This document shows, one piece after another, positions 46,520 through 58,089 of a stretch of 64,000 nucleotides of DNA. The notes under the pieces were generated by a model that was given only the letters and a program-made list of their open reading frames with translations, searched no databases and had not been told where the DNA came from. The stretch spans positions 1-64,000 of the forward strand of contig JAVYIG010009899.1 in NCBI GenBank assembly GCA_035222895.1, written 5' to 3'. A program made the translations under genes and the position numbers. This DNA comes from Strongylocentrotus droebachiensis. Lineage: Eukaryota; Echinodermata; Echinoidea; Camarodonta; Strongylocentrotidae. How positions within the stretch are numbered: the stretch's first letter is position 1; each line of letters starts with the position of its first letter.

Positions 46520-49500
46520 CATTCCTAGCTGTGCAGGAGCCCTAGACTGTGACATACCAGCACGATTCCAATTAAGGGGGGCGTAATCACCACCCCCTAC
46601 CAGTCCTTAGTTCCTTCATCCTACACAGGTGCGCTGCGGTGCCCCCCATGTTGACCCTAATTAATCCTGACATTAATAATCCAAAATGGCCCACTATATT
46701 GTTTCACAGCTCATGGTGAAGCTGGAGTCGGAAAGGCCGGTCGCAAAAGGTCGCCTGTCGACTTTTGACACCTTTGCAAATTATTGCTATGAGAATATGA
46801 CAGAAATGTGTGTACATTTAAATGGCATGAAAATGTATTTGAATTATAAATTGTGATTTGAAGCAAAATATAATTTTATTTGCTCTAGGAATTGACTGAA
46901 ATTAAGTCTTGAAATCAATTTGTTAATAAAATGAATCATGATTTCAATCAACATATAGTAGAAACAATTTCTTGTAATTTAGCTCCTTAAAAGGTGATAC
47001 CTCCTCAACCTTTGTAACTTAATACCAACCACTATAAACCATGATTACTACTAAATTACATAAAGACCTAGTAATCTAACACTAATTTTCAGACACCATG
47101 TTGGGTTTATAATTGTATTTGTAATGTACCGGTAGTCCGGTACCTTCCGCTAATGAATACATTTTAGGTCCAATAAACAAAGATAATATTCTTGTTTCAA
47201 AAACTTGCATGCCATGGAAAATAACAGTTTTGAAAAAAATAATGTACACGTGTGCACCTGGTGTTTTTTTGACCAACAAGTTTTTATTTCCCTTTAACCC
47301 CATTTTCCCCTATGATAATTAATTGCTCAGGACTGGATTTCCATGTACATGTAGATGTACATGTATATTTTTCTTGCGTAGAAGATGCACGTGGCAGCTT
47401 GAACCTTGTACATAATTTCATTTCATTTCATTTATTTTTCCACATTCAAGTTTAAAGGTCATGCAAATACAATATACATTATACAAAACAAAGAAAGAAA
47501 AAACCAAGTGTAAGTGACAAAGGGAGAAATAAGATGATAAACCAGTATGCAGAGGGGAAATACAAAACAAAACTAAATTTGCTAGTCAGGGTTAATCCCC
47601 AAAATATTTAATAATGTAATGTTCTGTCACACATGGAGTTGAGCCCTTTTTGCACTGGTCTTCCTTTGTCTAGGAAGCACAGAACATGTGTGTGCCATTG
47701 ACCTTGGCTGGTGACTCATACAGATTGTTGATAACCAATTGACATTTCCTACAATAAATTTGCGGTGAACGGTGTTTAAACTCGATTAACAGGTCACATT
47801 TTGTGACTTTGAAGACTTACAATGTACATGTACAGTAGATCCATTTGTGTTATACCCCCCCCCCCCTTCCTCAAAACAAATCAATACAAAAATACATGTA
47901 TTTATTTCACTGGAGCAAAAATTAACATTGTGTGTAGCAAATATAATTCTCCAAATGTTTCTGAATGAAACATTACGTCTCAAAAGCTTTCTTAATGATT
48001 GCCTGACATAGCAGAAAATGATGCATGCACTGGGGATTCTGTATTCCAGTGAGAACATCCCCTCTTCTATTTAAGCATATTTAATAAGATTATTTATAAA
48101 CATTACTTCTTTATTGCACAATTGAACTATAAATTAAGACCGACTGGTAAACCACATGTACAGTACATGTAGTTTGGAAACTATACTTGTGAACAGATTA
48201 TTTTTACATGTACATGTATACAAGTACCCAAGATGTTTAAAGATTGTACATTCATGATTGCTTTTAATAACCATATCACATGGTTTTGAAAATATAGACT
48301 GGGAAGGGGTGGGGGGGGGGGGAGGTTTGATCATTGTTTGGCTGATTGTATATTTCAGGGCTTGTACATTTCCAACATCATTGCGCAACTATCATTTTGA
48401 ATGGAGACCTCAAGTTTGTACTTTACATGTACACTGTATGTATGTATGTCAAGCCCAGATTCCCAGCGAGTCTAATGCATGCACAATGTATGCAACTAGC
48501 ATTTCTTGTGGTTTTACTCCTGACGTCGACAAAGATCTACAGCGACGCACAAATACGTCAGTACCTTTTCAAAGTGCATTTTGGAGGGCTTCACCAAGCT
48601 TTTTTTTCCTTCTAAATGACATCACCGAACGAACCATGAAAATACATGATTTGAAATCTTGGGCAGGCCGAAGCCTCACTTTGCTCGACAAACAGAAATA
48701 ATGTGTGATCTCTCTTTGATGTGCGTGAAATGTGCAGTAATGCACTTTGCAGTGTTGTATTCCTTATTTGCACAGAACTGGTACACAATAGGTTGCCCCG
48801 ACAATAAATACTGTTGTGCCTTTCATGAGTAGTAGTAATGATCATGAAAATAACAGTAGACTGTTCTTTTATAGTGCATTTCGTATTGTGATATATTGTT
48901 GTTGCATTTCATAAGAACTGCAAAGTGATTACCTACATGTATTAAAGCTTTCAATGTACATGCACTGTAGCTCTATTAACAATTCTCATTTCACAAGGAA
49001 TTATCATTTTTGGTACCCTCTTTCTATGCCTGGGTAGAGTGTGGCAAGTAATAATAAAATGCCTTTTTAAAGGAGGTTTAGTATCAGTACTTGGCGAATA
49101 AAAAACATTTTTGCGGGGTTAAAATAACAAGAGCTCAAAGAGCGTTAAACTTTGTACATGTGATCTACATCATTGCTCTTTTCTCTAGGAGACGCGATCA
49201 CTTTACAATTAGTCTCGCCTCTAGGTGTTTTCTCGTAGACATGCTCATTGCCACATAATGTCAAGCCGATAGGGTTTCAACTTATGAAATCTGGCGAGGC
49301 TCTTTAGAAAGTTTGCCTTCTGCAACATGAGTTGTTTTGAACAAGGTTTGATTTCTCGTTGAATTTTTCCAAATAATACTTGTCTTCCTTTCACTCTCAT
49401 TTTTTTGTTGTTGTATAGAATGTTTTGACTCTACTTCATTTTGCTGCTCTACACATGTACATGTACATTTACACAGGGTGACAAGACATTTAAAGGCAAC

Positions 49501-49600
49501 ACTTACTCCAGGCTGTATTCCAGCTACATGTATGATACAGGGTTAGGGACTTAGGGTTGCATTGAATTTGACATCTTTTGTGTCTTGGCATATATTTATT
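46520..49600. other. Intron 1, few repeats
   Basis: A LINE-like tail on the minus strand at about 47410-47500 (TTTCATTTCATTTATTTTTC). A C run at 47856-47866 and a G run at 48309-48321. 48390-48700 is CpG-bearing and repeat-poor, without exon features. Confidence 0.4.
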
Positions 49601-49602
49601 TC

Positions 49603-49617
49603 ACCTTTCTCTCTCTT

Positions 49618-49676
<59 letters not shown>

Positions 49677-49745
49677 TTTCTCACTCTCTTTCTCGCTCTC
49701 TTTCTCTCTTTTTTCTAGTTCTCTTTTTTCTCGTTCTCTTTCTCT
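49603..49745. repeat. (CT)n tract
   Basis: CT repeats with TTT interruptions. No coding content. Confidence 0.9.
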
Positions 49746-50213
49746 TTGGTAATTAATTGTGAATGGCATACCTGTACATGTAGTTAGCTCCGGATTTAGG
49801 ATTTCCCCCCCCCTTTTTTTCAACCAGACCTTAATTGGCATTCATAACACACAATGTCATTTCCTTCTCCTAAAATGTTGACTCTATAATACTTATCAAT
49901 ACATTTCTTTGCCAAATTCTCATTTCAAATACATGTAAAAGCTTATGGGTATTTTGAGTCATGATCAATCCCATTGCTCCCCCCTATGCAATGTAAAACA
50001 AAAATCTAAATTTGTGAATGCCTTCATAAATAGACTTCATTGATTAAAATTGTTATTTGAACAATAATATCTGTTATTAGATAATTCACTGTTTGACAAA
50101 GTGAGGCAAGAAAATCTCGCCAGCAATTTATGATAACATCAATACCATTATTTATTATTCACCACACCTTTCCACAATAACTTCATCATGATTTATTCAT
50201 GACATCAGGAATG

Positions 50214-50661
50214 TATGGTGGCTCCTAAGGGACACGCAAACGCAAAATTTGACGTATACCTATGCAACAAATTTGTGGATTTTCACGTCAAAGACGTGAA
50301 AATCCACAAATTTGACGTATACCTTTGCAACAAATTTGTGGATTTTTACGTCGAAGACGTGAAAATCCACAAATTTGACGTATACCTATGCAACAAATTT
50401 GTGGATTTTTACGTCAAAGACGTGAAAATCCACAAATTTGACGTACACCTTTGCTTGGTAATTTTTTCGTTTTTCTGTACTCAATGGCCCTGAAGGGACA
50501 CGCAGACAAAAAAAATCTGCGTCCAATATTCATGTCTGCGTGTCCCTTTTGGGAGACGCAGACGTGAATATTGGACGCAGATTTTCTCTCTCTCTCGCTC
50601 TCTCTCCTGTCCTTCGTCCCTTCCCATTCTCTCTGTACTATGAGTATTCAAAATTCGAAAG

Positions 50662-50702
<41 letters not shown>

Positions 50703-52109
50703 AGAAGGGGAGAGACAGATTGGGGGAGAGAAACGTTGAAAGAAGAGAGAGAGAGAGAGAGAGTTAGAAAGAGGATAAACAGATTGGGAGAAAGGTGAAG
50801 AGGAGAGAGAGGGAGAGAGAGGGGGGAGACACAGATTGGGAGAGAGAAAGGGAGAGACAGATTGGGAGAGAGATATGAGAAAGAGGAGAGAGAGAAAGGC
50901 ACATTGGGAGAGAGAAATAGAGAGGGGCAGACAAATTGGGATAGACTGAGGAGAGAGAGGGGAGACACAGATTGGGAGGGAGAAAGGAGGAAAAGATCGA
51001 GAGAAGGGGAGAGAGATAGAGAGAGAGAGATGGAAAGAAATAGAGAGAGAATAAAAGGGTGGGATAGGAGGGGGGTCAAGTCGCAACAGGATGCACAAAA
51101 AGAAGTAAGTGCCTACCTGCTTGGCAATGGGAGAAGAAGAAAATCAACAATTTCAATGTGTTTGTATTTCTTTGTGATTTTGTTGTCTATATTATTTTGT
51201 CTGAATTGAAATTGTAGACATGATGTTTAGGAGCCTCTACTGCTCTCTATTAACATATCCTTCTCTCTTCACCTTCTTTTCCCCCTTTCTCTCACTCCTC
51301 TATTTCCCTCCTTTTTTGTTTATCTCTCTCTCTATACGATTTCGTCAGGAAAATGCTTTTAAAAAAAATCATTGTAGGCCTACCGTATTTAATATTTGCT
51401 GTTGGTAACTAAATCAATGAAACAAATTAAGTCCACATGCATGCATGTACCAATATTGTTATTGTTATTGTTTCAGAACTTCCTCTATTAGTCATCTGAT
51501 TGTCCTCAAACAATGATAATGATAGTGAATGAATAACATGTACATTGCAACATGTAGCATTCCATTGCCAAGCGCATCAATGTCCTCTTCTTGCTGAAAA
51601 CGATAACAGTGAGACTTTAGACACACTTATAGGGTCTGCAATTAGAAGACTATGAGATACCAGCTGGTAATCCCTTTATCAGTAACTAGGCGGGCAGACC
51701 ACCCATATACGCTTATCTTCCTGGTGAAAATCTGCTGGAAAATCTGCGTCCAATATTCACGTCTGCGTGTCCCTTTTGGGAGACGCAGACGTGTATATCG
51801 GACGCAGATTTTCATGTCTGCGTGTCCCTTCAGTGCCATTGAGTACAGAAAAGCGAAAAAATTACCAAGCAAAGGTATACGTCAAATTTGTGGATTTTCA
51901 CGTCTTTGACGTGAAAATCCACAAATTTGTTGCATAGGTATACGTCAAATTTGTGGATATTCACGTCTTTGACGTATAAATCCACAAATTTGTTGCATAG
52001 GTATACGTCAAATTTGTGGATTTTCACGTCTTTGACGTGAAAATCCACAAATTTGTTGCAAAGGTATACGTCAAATTTTGCGTTTGCGTGTCCCTTAGGA
52101 GCCACCATA
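50214..52109. mobile_element. 1.9-kb foldback element built of nested palindromes, TSD GGAATG
   Basis: Outer arms 50214-50585 and 51739-52109 are near-identical inverted copies starting TATGGTGGCTCCTAAGGGAC. GGAATG flanks both ends exactly (50208-50213 and 52110-52115). Each arm holds three 63-bp units; each unit contains AAATTTGTGGATTTTCACGT and its exact reverse complement around a 3-base centre, joined by GACGTATACCTATGCAAC. Nearer the centre each arm has a second palindrome, AAAATCTGCGTCCAATATTC with GTCTGCGT, around GTCCCTTTTGGGAG. The 1.15-kb spacer is a GA-rich minisatellite (GAGACAGATTGGGAGAGAG units) and AT-rich DNA. No transposase. Class not assigned. Confidence 0.85.
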
Positions 52110-52545
52110 GGAATGGCAGGACGATGCTTTTAATACTATCATCAGGGTGGTCTGTAGCGGTTTTAACGTGTAAAGAGCAACAGGTTTTGAGGTTTGAAGA
52201 TCAATTGCAGGTTCAAATTCATCCTCAATAAAAAATGATTTTTAGAAATTTGAGTCAACAAATTGTATGAAATCACTTCAGAGTATGGCTCAGAGCAAAG
52301 AATACCACAACTTCCTATTAAAGCCCTTCAGCGGGCAATGGACTCTGGCCTTACAGCGACTTGACTCTTTGTGCACTTCCGTTCATACTCCATCCAAGTT
52401 GCGATTTTTCACGTTTCAATTTGTGTTTGTAGACCACTCTTCTAGTGTAAGTTGTGTTTTTTAATAGATCCGATTAGATAAGATTTGAATCGATTCATTC
52501 ACATCATGGTATATAAATCCACAATGTGCAAACTGCAATAAGCCT

Positions 52546-52862
52546 GCCTTCATTAGCTTGAGTTTGCCAAATAACCCGCTGATTTAACTATCCCGGGCAA
52601 ATTAAACAGTTAATTTGCGTCTTCGTCAGCCCGCAGTTGCAATTAGCGGGATATTTGGTTGAGAAAATATCCAGAGAAATCTTGGTCCTGTTTCCCGTAT
52701 CCCGCTATTTGGGAAATAGTGGGTTAATTTGCGCCCGTCCGAGCTAGTTTGTGATGAGCGTACCGGTCTGGTGAAGACGCAATTTTGAGCTTTGGGATAA
52801 CATCCTGAGTCTTAAAATAGCAGATTATTTGGCAAACTCGAGCTGATGAAGACAGGCCTAAT
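52546..52862. mobile_element. GGCCTGTCTTCA-family MITE, copy 2
   Basis: AAGCCTGCCTTCATTAGCTT, GAGTTTGCCAAATAACCCGC, TTAATTTGCGTCTTCGTCAG and GCAATTAGCGGGATATTTGG on the left; ATTTGGCAAACTCGAGCTGA and TGAAGACAGGCCTAATG on the right. The arms have diverged more than in 32403-32900. Confidence 0.7.
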
Positions 52863-53191
52863 GTGCAAACTGCAACGTGAATGCACTCTTAACCTGTGGG
52901 AAGTTATTGAGGATAAAGTTTCCTGGAATTCTGCAGTGTGAGGTCACCAGTGAAAACGTTTTAGTACGTCCACATCTAAAGAAGATAAGCCCCTCCTCCT
53001 ACGCACACATACATGTACATGTACACACGCTCTCACTTGTGTACATGTACAGTATGTACATGTAGTATTGGTGAGGCGGAGATGCGCTTGTGTTGTGTTT
53101 GGTTCTGCCTATTATTGTAATTTCAATGGATTTTGCTTCCAAAAGTGTATGACTTAGGAATAGAAAGACTTGTTAAAGTGGTCTGCTCCTT

Positions 53192-53603
53192 TAAAGGGCC
53201 CCTGCCATCCAAATACAAGTTTATTCCTGTTGGTGTAACAGATGATGTCACAAGGGGAATGAGATCTGGAGGATTGTAATGGTGGAGCTTTAATAGCAAG
53301 TTTGAAGAAAAAAATATTTCAACAAATATTTCAAAATCTATGAAACACATTCAGAAGTTTACAAAATATGAGATGTAAGAAGGACTACACAGTACACACC
53401 AACAGGAATAAACTTGCATTTGGATGGCAGGGGCCCTTTATGGAAGTTGATGCATATATATTGAAGAAAACAATATTTCATTTTCAACAAATATTCAAAA
53501 ATCTATGAAACACATTCAGAAGTTTACATTTAAAAATATGAGTTGTATGCAGGACTACACACCAACAGGAATAAACTTGCATTTGGATGGCAGGGGCCCT
53601 TTA
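53192..53603. mobile_element. TIR element (AAAGGGCCCCTGCCATCC) with duplicated right half
   Basis: TAAAGGGCCCCTGCCATCCA, ATACAAGTTTATTCCTGTTG at 53192 is inverted at 53397-53440. The right half (CAACAAATATT-CAAAAATCTATG to GGGGCCCTTTATGGAAGTTG) is then repeated at 53460-53603, giving a second right end. Non-coding. Confidence 0.75.
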
Positions 53604-54044
53604 TGGAAGTTGATGGATATACATGTACACTGTATGGTGGTATGAGGAGAAGGAAGCCTGCTTTCTCATTAGCGTGTTGTCTACGTCTTTAGGCCATTCT
53701 TGCCATTAGCTTGATTGGACCTTATGGCCTCCTCTCCTACCCCCATGTCTGTCTGCATGCATGCAACATGTGGCCTTGCTTATTGGCAGTGAGATGAAAA
53801 CATACACTGTAGCCTACTGTCTACTATGACGCCAATATTGTATCAACCTATATATGAAGATCTACATGTACTGTACATTTCTCACTAACTCCAAGATTCT
53901 AATCAACGATTGGTCAAATGTGGTCACGTGTGATTCATTTACTGAGACTACCGTATTCCAAGGTTTTTTTTCATGAAACAGCATGCAATAGTTTCCAGTT
54001 CTATCCAACAATTTTTAATTAAGCAATGTGCTTGTAGTTTTTAT

Positions 54045-54070
54045 TTTATTTACCCCCCCCCCCCCCCTTC
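54045..54070. repeat. C homopolymer
   Basis: A run of about 15 C ending in TT, typical of the many C and G homopolymers in this intron. Confidence 0.8.
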
Positions 54071-54325
54071 ATTCAGATAGGAAGCAGTAAACCCCAGGTT
54101 AAAAATAAAATAAGGATCTATAGTGTTATACGCTACCCACGTTATCTTATCACGCAGAGCTATACAGTGGATATGGTAGACCTTTCATGCAGTATCCATT
54201 CATTTTATACATGCTTAAACAAAATCTGTGGCGTTTTTTTGTTGCAGTTTACCCCATCATATCTGGACAGGCCTTTAGTCGGTCACATGTACAGTGTACA
54301 GTAGCTGCACTAAAGAAGTATCTAT

Positions 54326-54691
54326 TATGCTTTTCACATCTACCAAATATTGCTTAACCCCGGGAAATAGGTGGGGCTAAGGGGGGGTCTTAGCCCCACC
54401 AATTCCTTCCTTAGCCCCACCAATTACCCGGGGTAATTTTAGCCGGCTTTCTGTTCACATTACGTTTTGCCAAAGTGGGCTAACCCCACAAATAGTACGG
54501 TACTATCTGGCCCTGCAAAATAGCAGGGTTAGCCGGGCAATTGCGGGGTTAGCCGGGCAATAATTGTGGTGCTAAGCTGCGTAGATGTGAACAGCAAAAA
54601 AAATAGTATGGGGTTAAGGATAGTATGGGGTTAAGGATAGTATGGGGTTAAGGATAGTCCGGGGTTAAGAAAAATAGATGTGAAAAGCATA
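54326..54691. mobile_element. MITE with 17-bp perfect TIR, 366 bp
   Basis: TATGCTTTTCACATCTA (54326-54342) is exactly inverted at 54675-54691. Subterminal TTAACCCCGG / CCGGGGTTAA also pair. Inside, TTAGCCCCACCAATT repeats twice and ATAGTATGGGGTTAAGG repeats about four times (54606-54665). Non-coding. TSD unclear. Confidence 0.8.
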
Positions 54692-55167
54692 TATGAGTAC
54701 CGTAATCAAGTCTTGTGCCATCAACACAATCATGGATTATCTCATAATACCTCCTGCAAATATCCACATGTACATGTATATCTGGGTTATCTATTCACTG
54801 CAAGAAGTGTTTGATACAAGGATATTTTCCTGATCAAAGTTCACTGTTTTGTAAAACAATAGTTGTGTTCACACCACAGACAGTCTGTTAACTTTGAAGT
54901 TTATCTTGAAGTTCAAAGGGACCGTGTGGATGCATTCAGGGTTATGAAACTTTAAAGTTTCCTCGAGGTCCTAAATCAAAGAGTGATCTTTATAAAGGTA
55001 ATACAAAGTTTTGGGAAATTTTGAAAATTGGGTGGATAGTGAGTCTTTACAATAAGCACTAGAAAATTTAGCCCCTTAAACACTTCTGCTTTCGAGAAAA
55101 ATTGAATAAAATAATTTACCGGTGAATTTTGATGAATTTCAAATAGCACCTACGCTACGGTACAATG

Positions 55168-55316
55168 CAGGGATGCCAGTTTTCAGGCAAAAGCCTGAAT
55201 TCAGGCCCTGGCGAGTTATTTTCAAGCCATAGTTTATGTTTGTTTGTGTACAAGATACATGTAGCTCATTGTAGGTGGTTTTCAGGCCCTTCGATCAATT
55301 CTAACTGGCATCCCTG
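55168..55316. mobile_element. hAT-like MITE, 149 bp, TSD ACAATG
   Basis: CAGGGATGCCAGTT (55168-55181) is exactly inverted at the right end (AACTGGCATCCCTG, 55303-55316). ACAATG lies at 55162-55167 and 55317-55322. Interior TTCAGGC motifs occur in both orientations. Confidence 0.85.
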
Positions 55317-55319
55317 ACA

Positions 55320-57178
55320 ATGGTAGCTGCGACCATGGAAATCTCAGAATATGTAGTTGTGATATAATTTCCCATCGAGAATAGCTACCGGTTATCGGTC
55401 CATTTTAGTCAAGAAACATTGATTTATAGCTTAATTAATATCTTGACCTTAAGAGGGAGCTATACAACATAAAGAGTTTATCATTTTACAATTGCATAAC
55501 TTTAGACTCGATTCCAATATGTTCATTTGAACCCAATTCATGACCCCATACCAAAACTTTGTATTACCTTTAAAGATAAATATGATGTTCCCATGTGAAC
55601 ATACATGTACATATACATGTAGCTACTAAGTACCTGTGGTATCTTTCATCCCTTAGCTAACAAAATCACAGCAGCAACATGTACATAGACGAAGAATTAG
55701 ATTGTAAGTTATCTCTTTGCGCATAAGATAAACAAAGACAGATTATTTTAAGAAAAATATGCTACAAATAGAACTTTAACAAACACCAAATGGAGGTGTT
55801 TAGGTACAAATAGAGCATGAGTACATAATACAAGTATATTTCTATCCGTTTTGGTCAATTTAATTTTTTCAAAAAGTTATATAAGTGTACATTAAAGATT
55901 GAATTTAATTGTTCTCTTTGTCAAAATGAAAAAATTAAGGTGATGGGACACACGTTCTTGTGACTTGAGGCTTTATTTAGTAGAATATACAAGATTTGAT
56001 ACTTTGAGTTAGGTTTACAATTGCATGGGTTTTACATGTTAATAGTTGACATAGTAATTTGTGTATATATATGCTTTTTTCAAAAAATTACTCAAATCTG
56101 ATAGTTCTTATCCATTTCTCTTCATTTGCTGATAAAGAGAGTTCTTAAAGTTGCTGTCATGTTAAAAAAACGTATGAAATGTATCGTGAGCAACTAGATG
56201 GAATTATTATCTAACTAAGATATGAAACGAGAGCTTTAGGTGAGATTTAATGAACTCTAAAAATGTTCTACATTTCAGTCATGTACAGTGTACGGCTGTC
56301 TTGACTTTGGCAGAAAGCCAAATATCTTGTGAATTAGCATGATTCGCAGATTATTATCTCAACTATACATACCTGTACGTACTATGCACAGGTACTTCAT
56401 ATTGCGGCAAAAACGTGCGATCCTGTACGTGCTTGTAAATGCCACCAGGCCTTAAATTTCAATACTTTTAGGGCAAGGCCACTTTTCTGAAGGGCACATT
56501 CCTATATTACAGCACAAATAGGAAGAATTGGAAAGGGCACAAAAAATCTCCAAGGCCATCGAGAGGGGCATTGAGGCCAATCAAAGGGGCATTGGTGGCC
56601 TTGGATTAATTTAAGCCCTGTGCCACATACAGTTTTATTAGGTTTTGACTCTACCTATTTATATTTTGCCATGTCCTTAATTTTTTAAAGTTGGAGGATT
56701 AAAGATGAATCTTGTTTTTTCTACTTCATTTCCATTACCCAAATTATCTAAATCGAAAAACATTCTACAACTACATGTACCTGTAGATGTACATGTAGGT
56801 CATGTACGGCTGTCCTGACCTTGGCAGATAGCCCAATCTCTCTGGAATCAACATGATCGCACATTGTTATTCAGTACCGGAATAATCAGGTATCATAAGT
56901 TTTTAAACAAACAGGAGAACATTTGCCAACAAACATCTCTTCCAAACTGCAAAAAGCAAATAGATCTTTCTTCTTGAGGCGCTACTTGAAGATTGAGCAT
57001 TGTGTATCCATGTGATGATGTCCTTGTCCTTTGGCCAAGGTGGTAGTCTGCAAGAATAGACTCTGGTTTTAAGGTCTTGCATAATATATATGTACAAGCA
57101 CTTGTGTGTCTAGAGTCAAGACTAAGCCAGATTTGCAGTGGCTGCATAAAAATATGACGGGCAGGAGCAGCTATAATT
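55320..57178. other. Intron 1, AT-rich, no gene
   Basis: Two related segments, 56275-56345 and 56790-56870, share CATGTACGGCTGTC-TGAC-TTGGCAGA and CATGAT-CGCA-ATT. Short TACATG runs. Nothing coding. Confidence 0.35.
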
Positions 57179-57425
57179 GCAAGGCATTAATCTATATTTT
57201 CCACTTCATACCCAGGATAGAAATGGGGACCTGGTAGGATGATGAAAGCCTTTAATTGCCATATATCCCTCACAGTGACCACACAGTAGGAATACTCCCC
57301 AGGGAGTGGAGATGGTGCACATTTGTTATTGAATGAATCCAATGACCGGGGTAAAAATATCTGTTAATGAATAATATTTAAATAATATTTAATTTGTATA
57401 TAGCGCTTAATATACAAATGTCTCT
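57179..57425 (+). mobile_element. 5'-truncated SINE, plus strand
   Basis: Starts in the body at GCAAGGCATTAATCTATATT, then AAATGGGGACCTGGTAGGAT, CCCCAGGGAGTGGAGATGGT and ATGAATCCAATGACCGGGG, ending in TAGCGCTTAATATAC. Colinear with 62920-63170. It lacks the tRNA head. Confidence 0.75.
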
Positions 57426-57429
57426 AAGC

Positions 57430-57723
57430 GCTTTACAAATATACTTTTACCCCGGTCATTGGATTCAGTGCTTGCCCGCACACAATGTGTGCACAATCTC
57501 CACTCCCTGGGGAGCATTCCAGCCAGGCGTTACATGACGCTCAAAAACTGTTTGACCAACAATGACGGTCGCATCCTACCGGGTACCCATTTAACACCTG
57601 GGTGGAGCGTAGCAATTGCGGGTTAATATCTTGCCAAAGGATATTAGTGCCGTGTCGGGATTCGAACCCTCGACCTTCGCATCTCCAAGTCAAGCGCCTT
57701 AAACCACTCGACCACGACACTCC
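57430..57723 (-). mobile_element. tRNA-derived SINE with well-kept head, minus strand
   Basis: From 57723 the minus strand reads GTGTCGTGGTCGAGTGGTTT, AAGGCGCTTGACTTGGAGAT and GGGTTCGAATCCCGACAC. The acceptor arms GTGTCG / CGACAC pair, and A and B boxes are intact. The body follows toward 57430 and meets the plus-strand copy tail to tail. The Ser/Leu-like head lacks a proper anticodon stem, so it is a SINE. Confidence 0.75.
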
Positions 57724-57905
57724 CATGGAGTACATTAATCCAGATTATTATTACGCAGTGATAGAAAAATAAAAGAATGATTTGATGTTGAATGACACCA
57801 TACATGTAGGTTTATGCCACTCAAAAAAGGTGTCATTTGAATATACAGTATGTCCATCTTTTTTTCAGAAGTTTTTGACACAGTCGGACATGCTTGCCTG
57901 TGACA

Positions 57906-57962
57906 CCCTGGGGAGCCCCTGGGGAGCCCCTGGGGAGACCCTGGGGAGACCCTGGGGAGACC
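57906..57962. repeat. Short minisatellite, CTGGGGAGMCC
   Basis: Five near-identical units of about 11-12 bases (CTGGGGAGCCC changing to CTGGGGAGACC). Confidence 0.85.
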
Positions 57963-58089
57963 TGTATGATCAGACATCTTACATTTCAAAGTAAACAAAG
58001 GGAAATGTTCCAGCAAACAGCTCTCGAGATGGGCGTCAACAAAGACTTGAGATCAGCTGTTTGTAGATCAAGCTTTCTGCTTCCATGAA

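Noticed and set aside
45872-46555. 227-codon periodic frame on the minus strand
   Set aside because: Artefact of a stop-free 31-bp minisatellite; several frames are open equally.
50481-51098. 205-codon Ser/Leu-rich minus-strand frame
   Set aside because: Reads through the GA-rich spacer of the foldback element; low complexity only.
57650-57723. tRNA gene with intact A and B boxes and pairing acceptor arms
   Set aside because: The anticodon arm does not fold properly and the sequence continues into a SINE body shared with 62836 and 57179.
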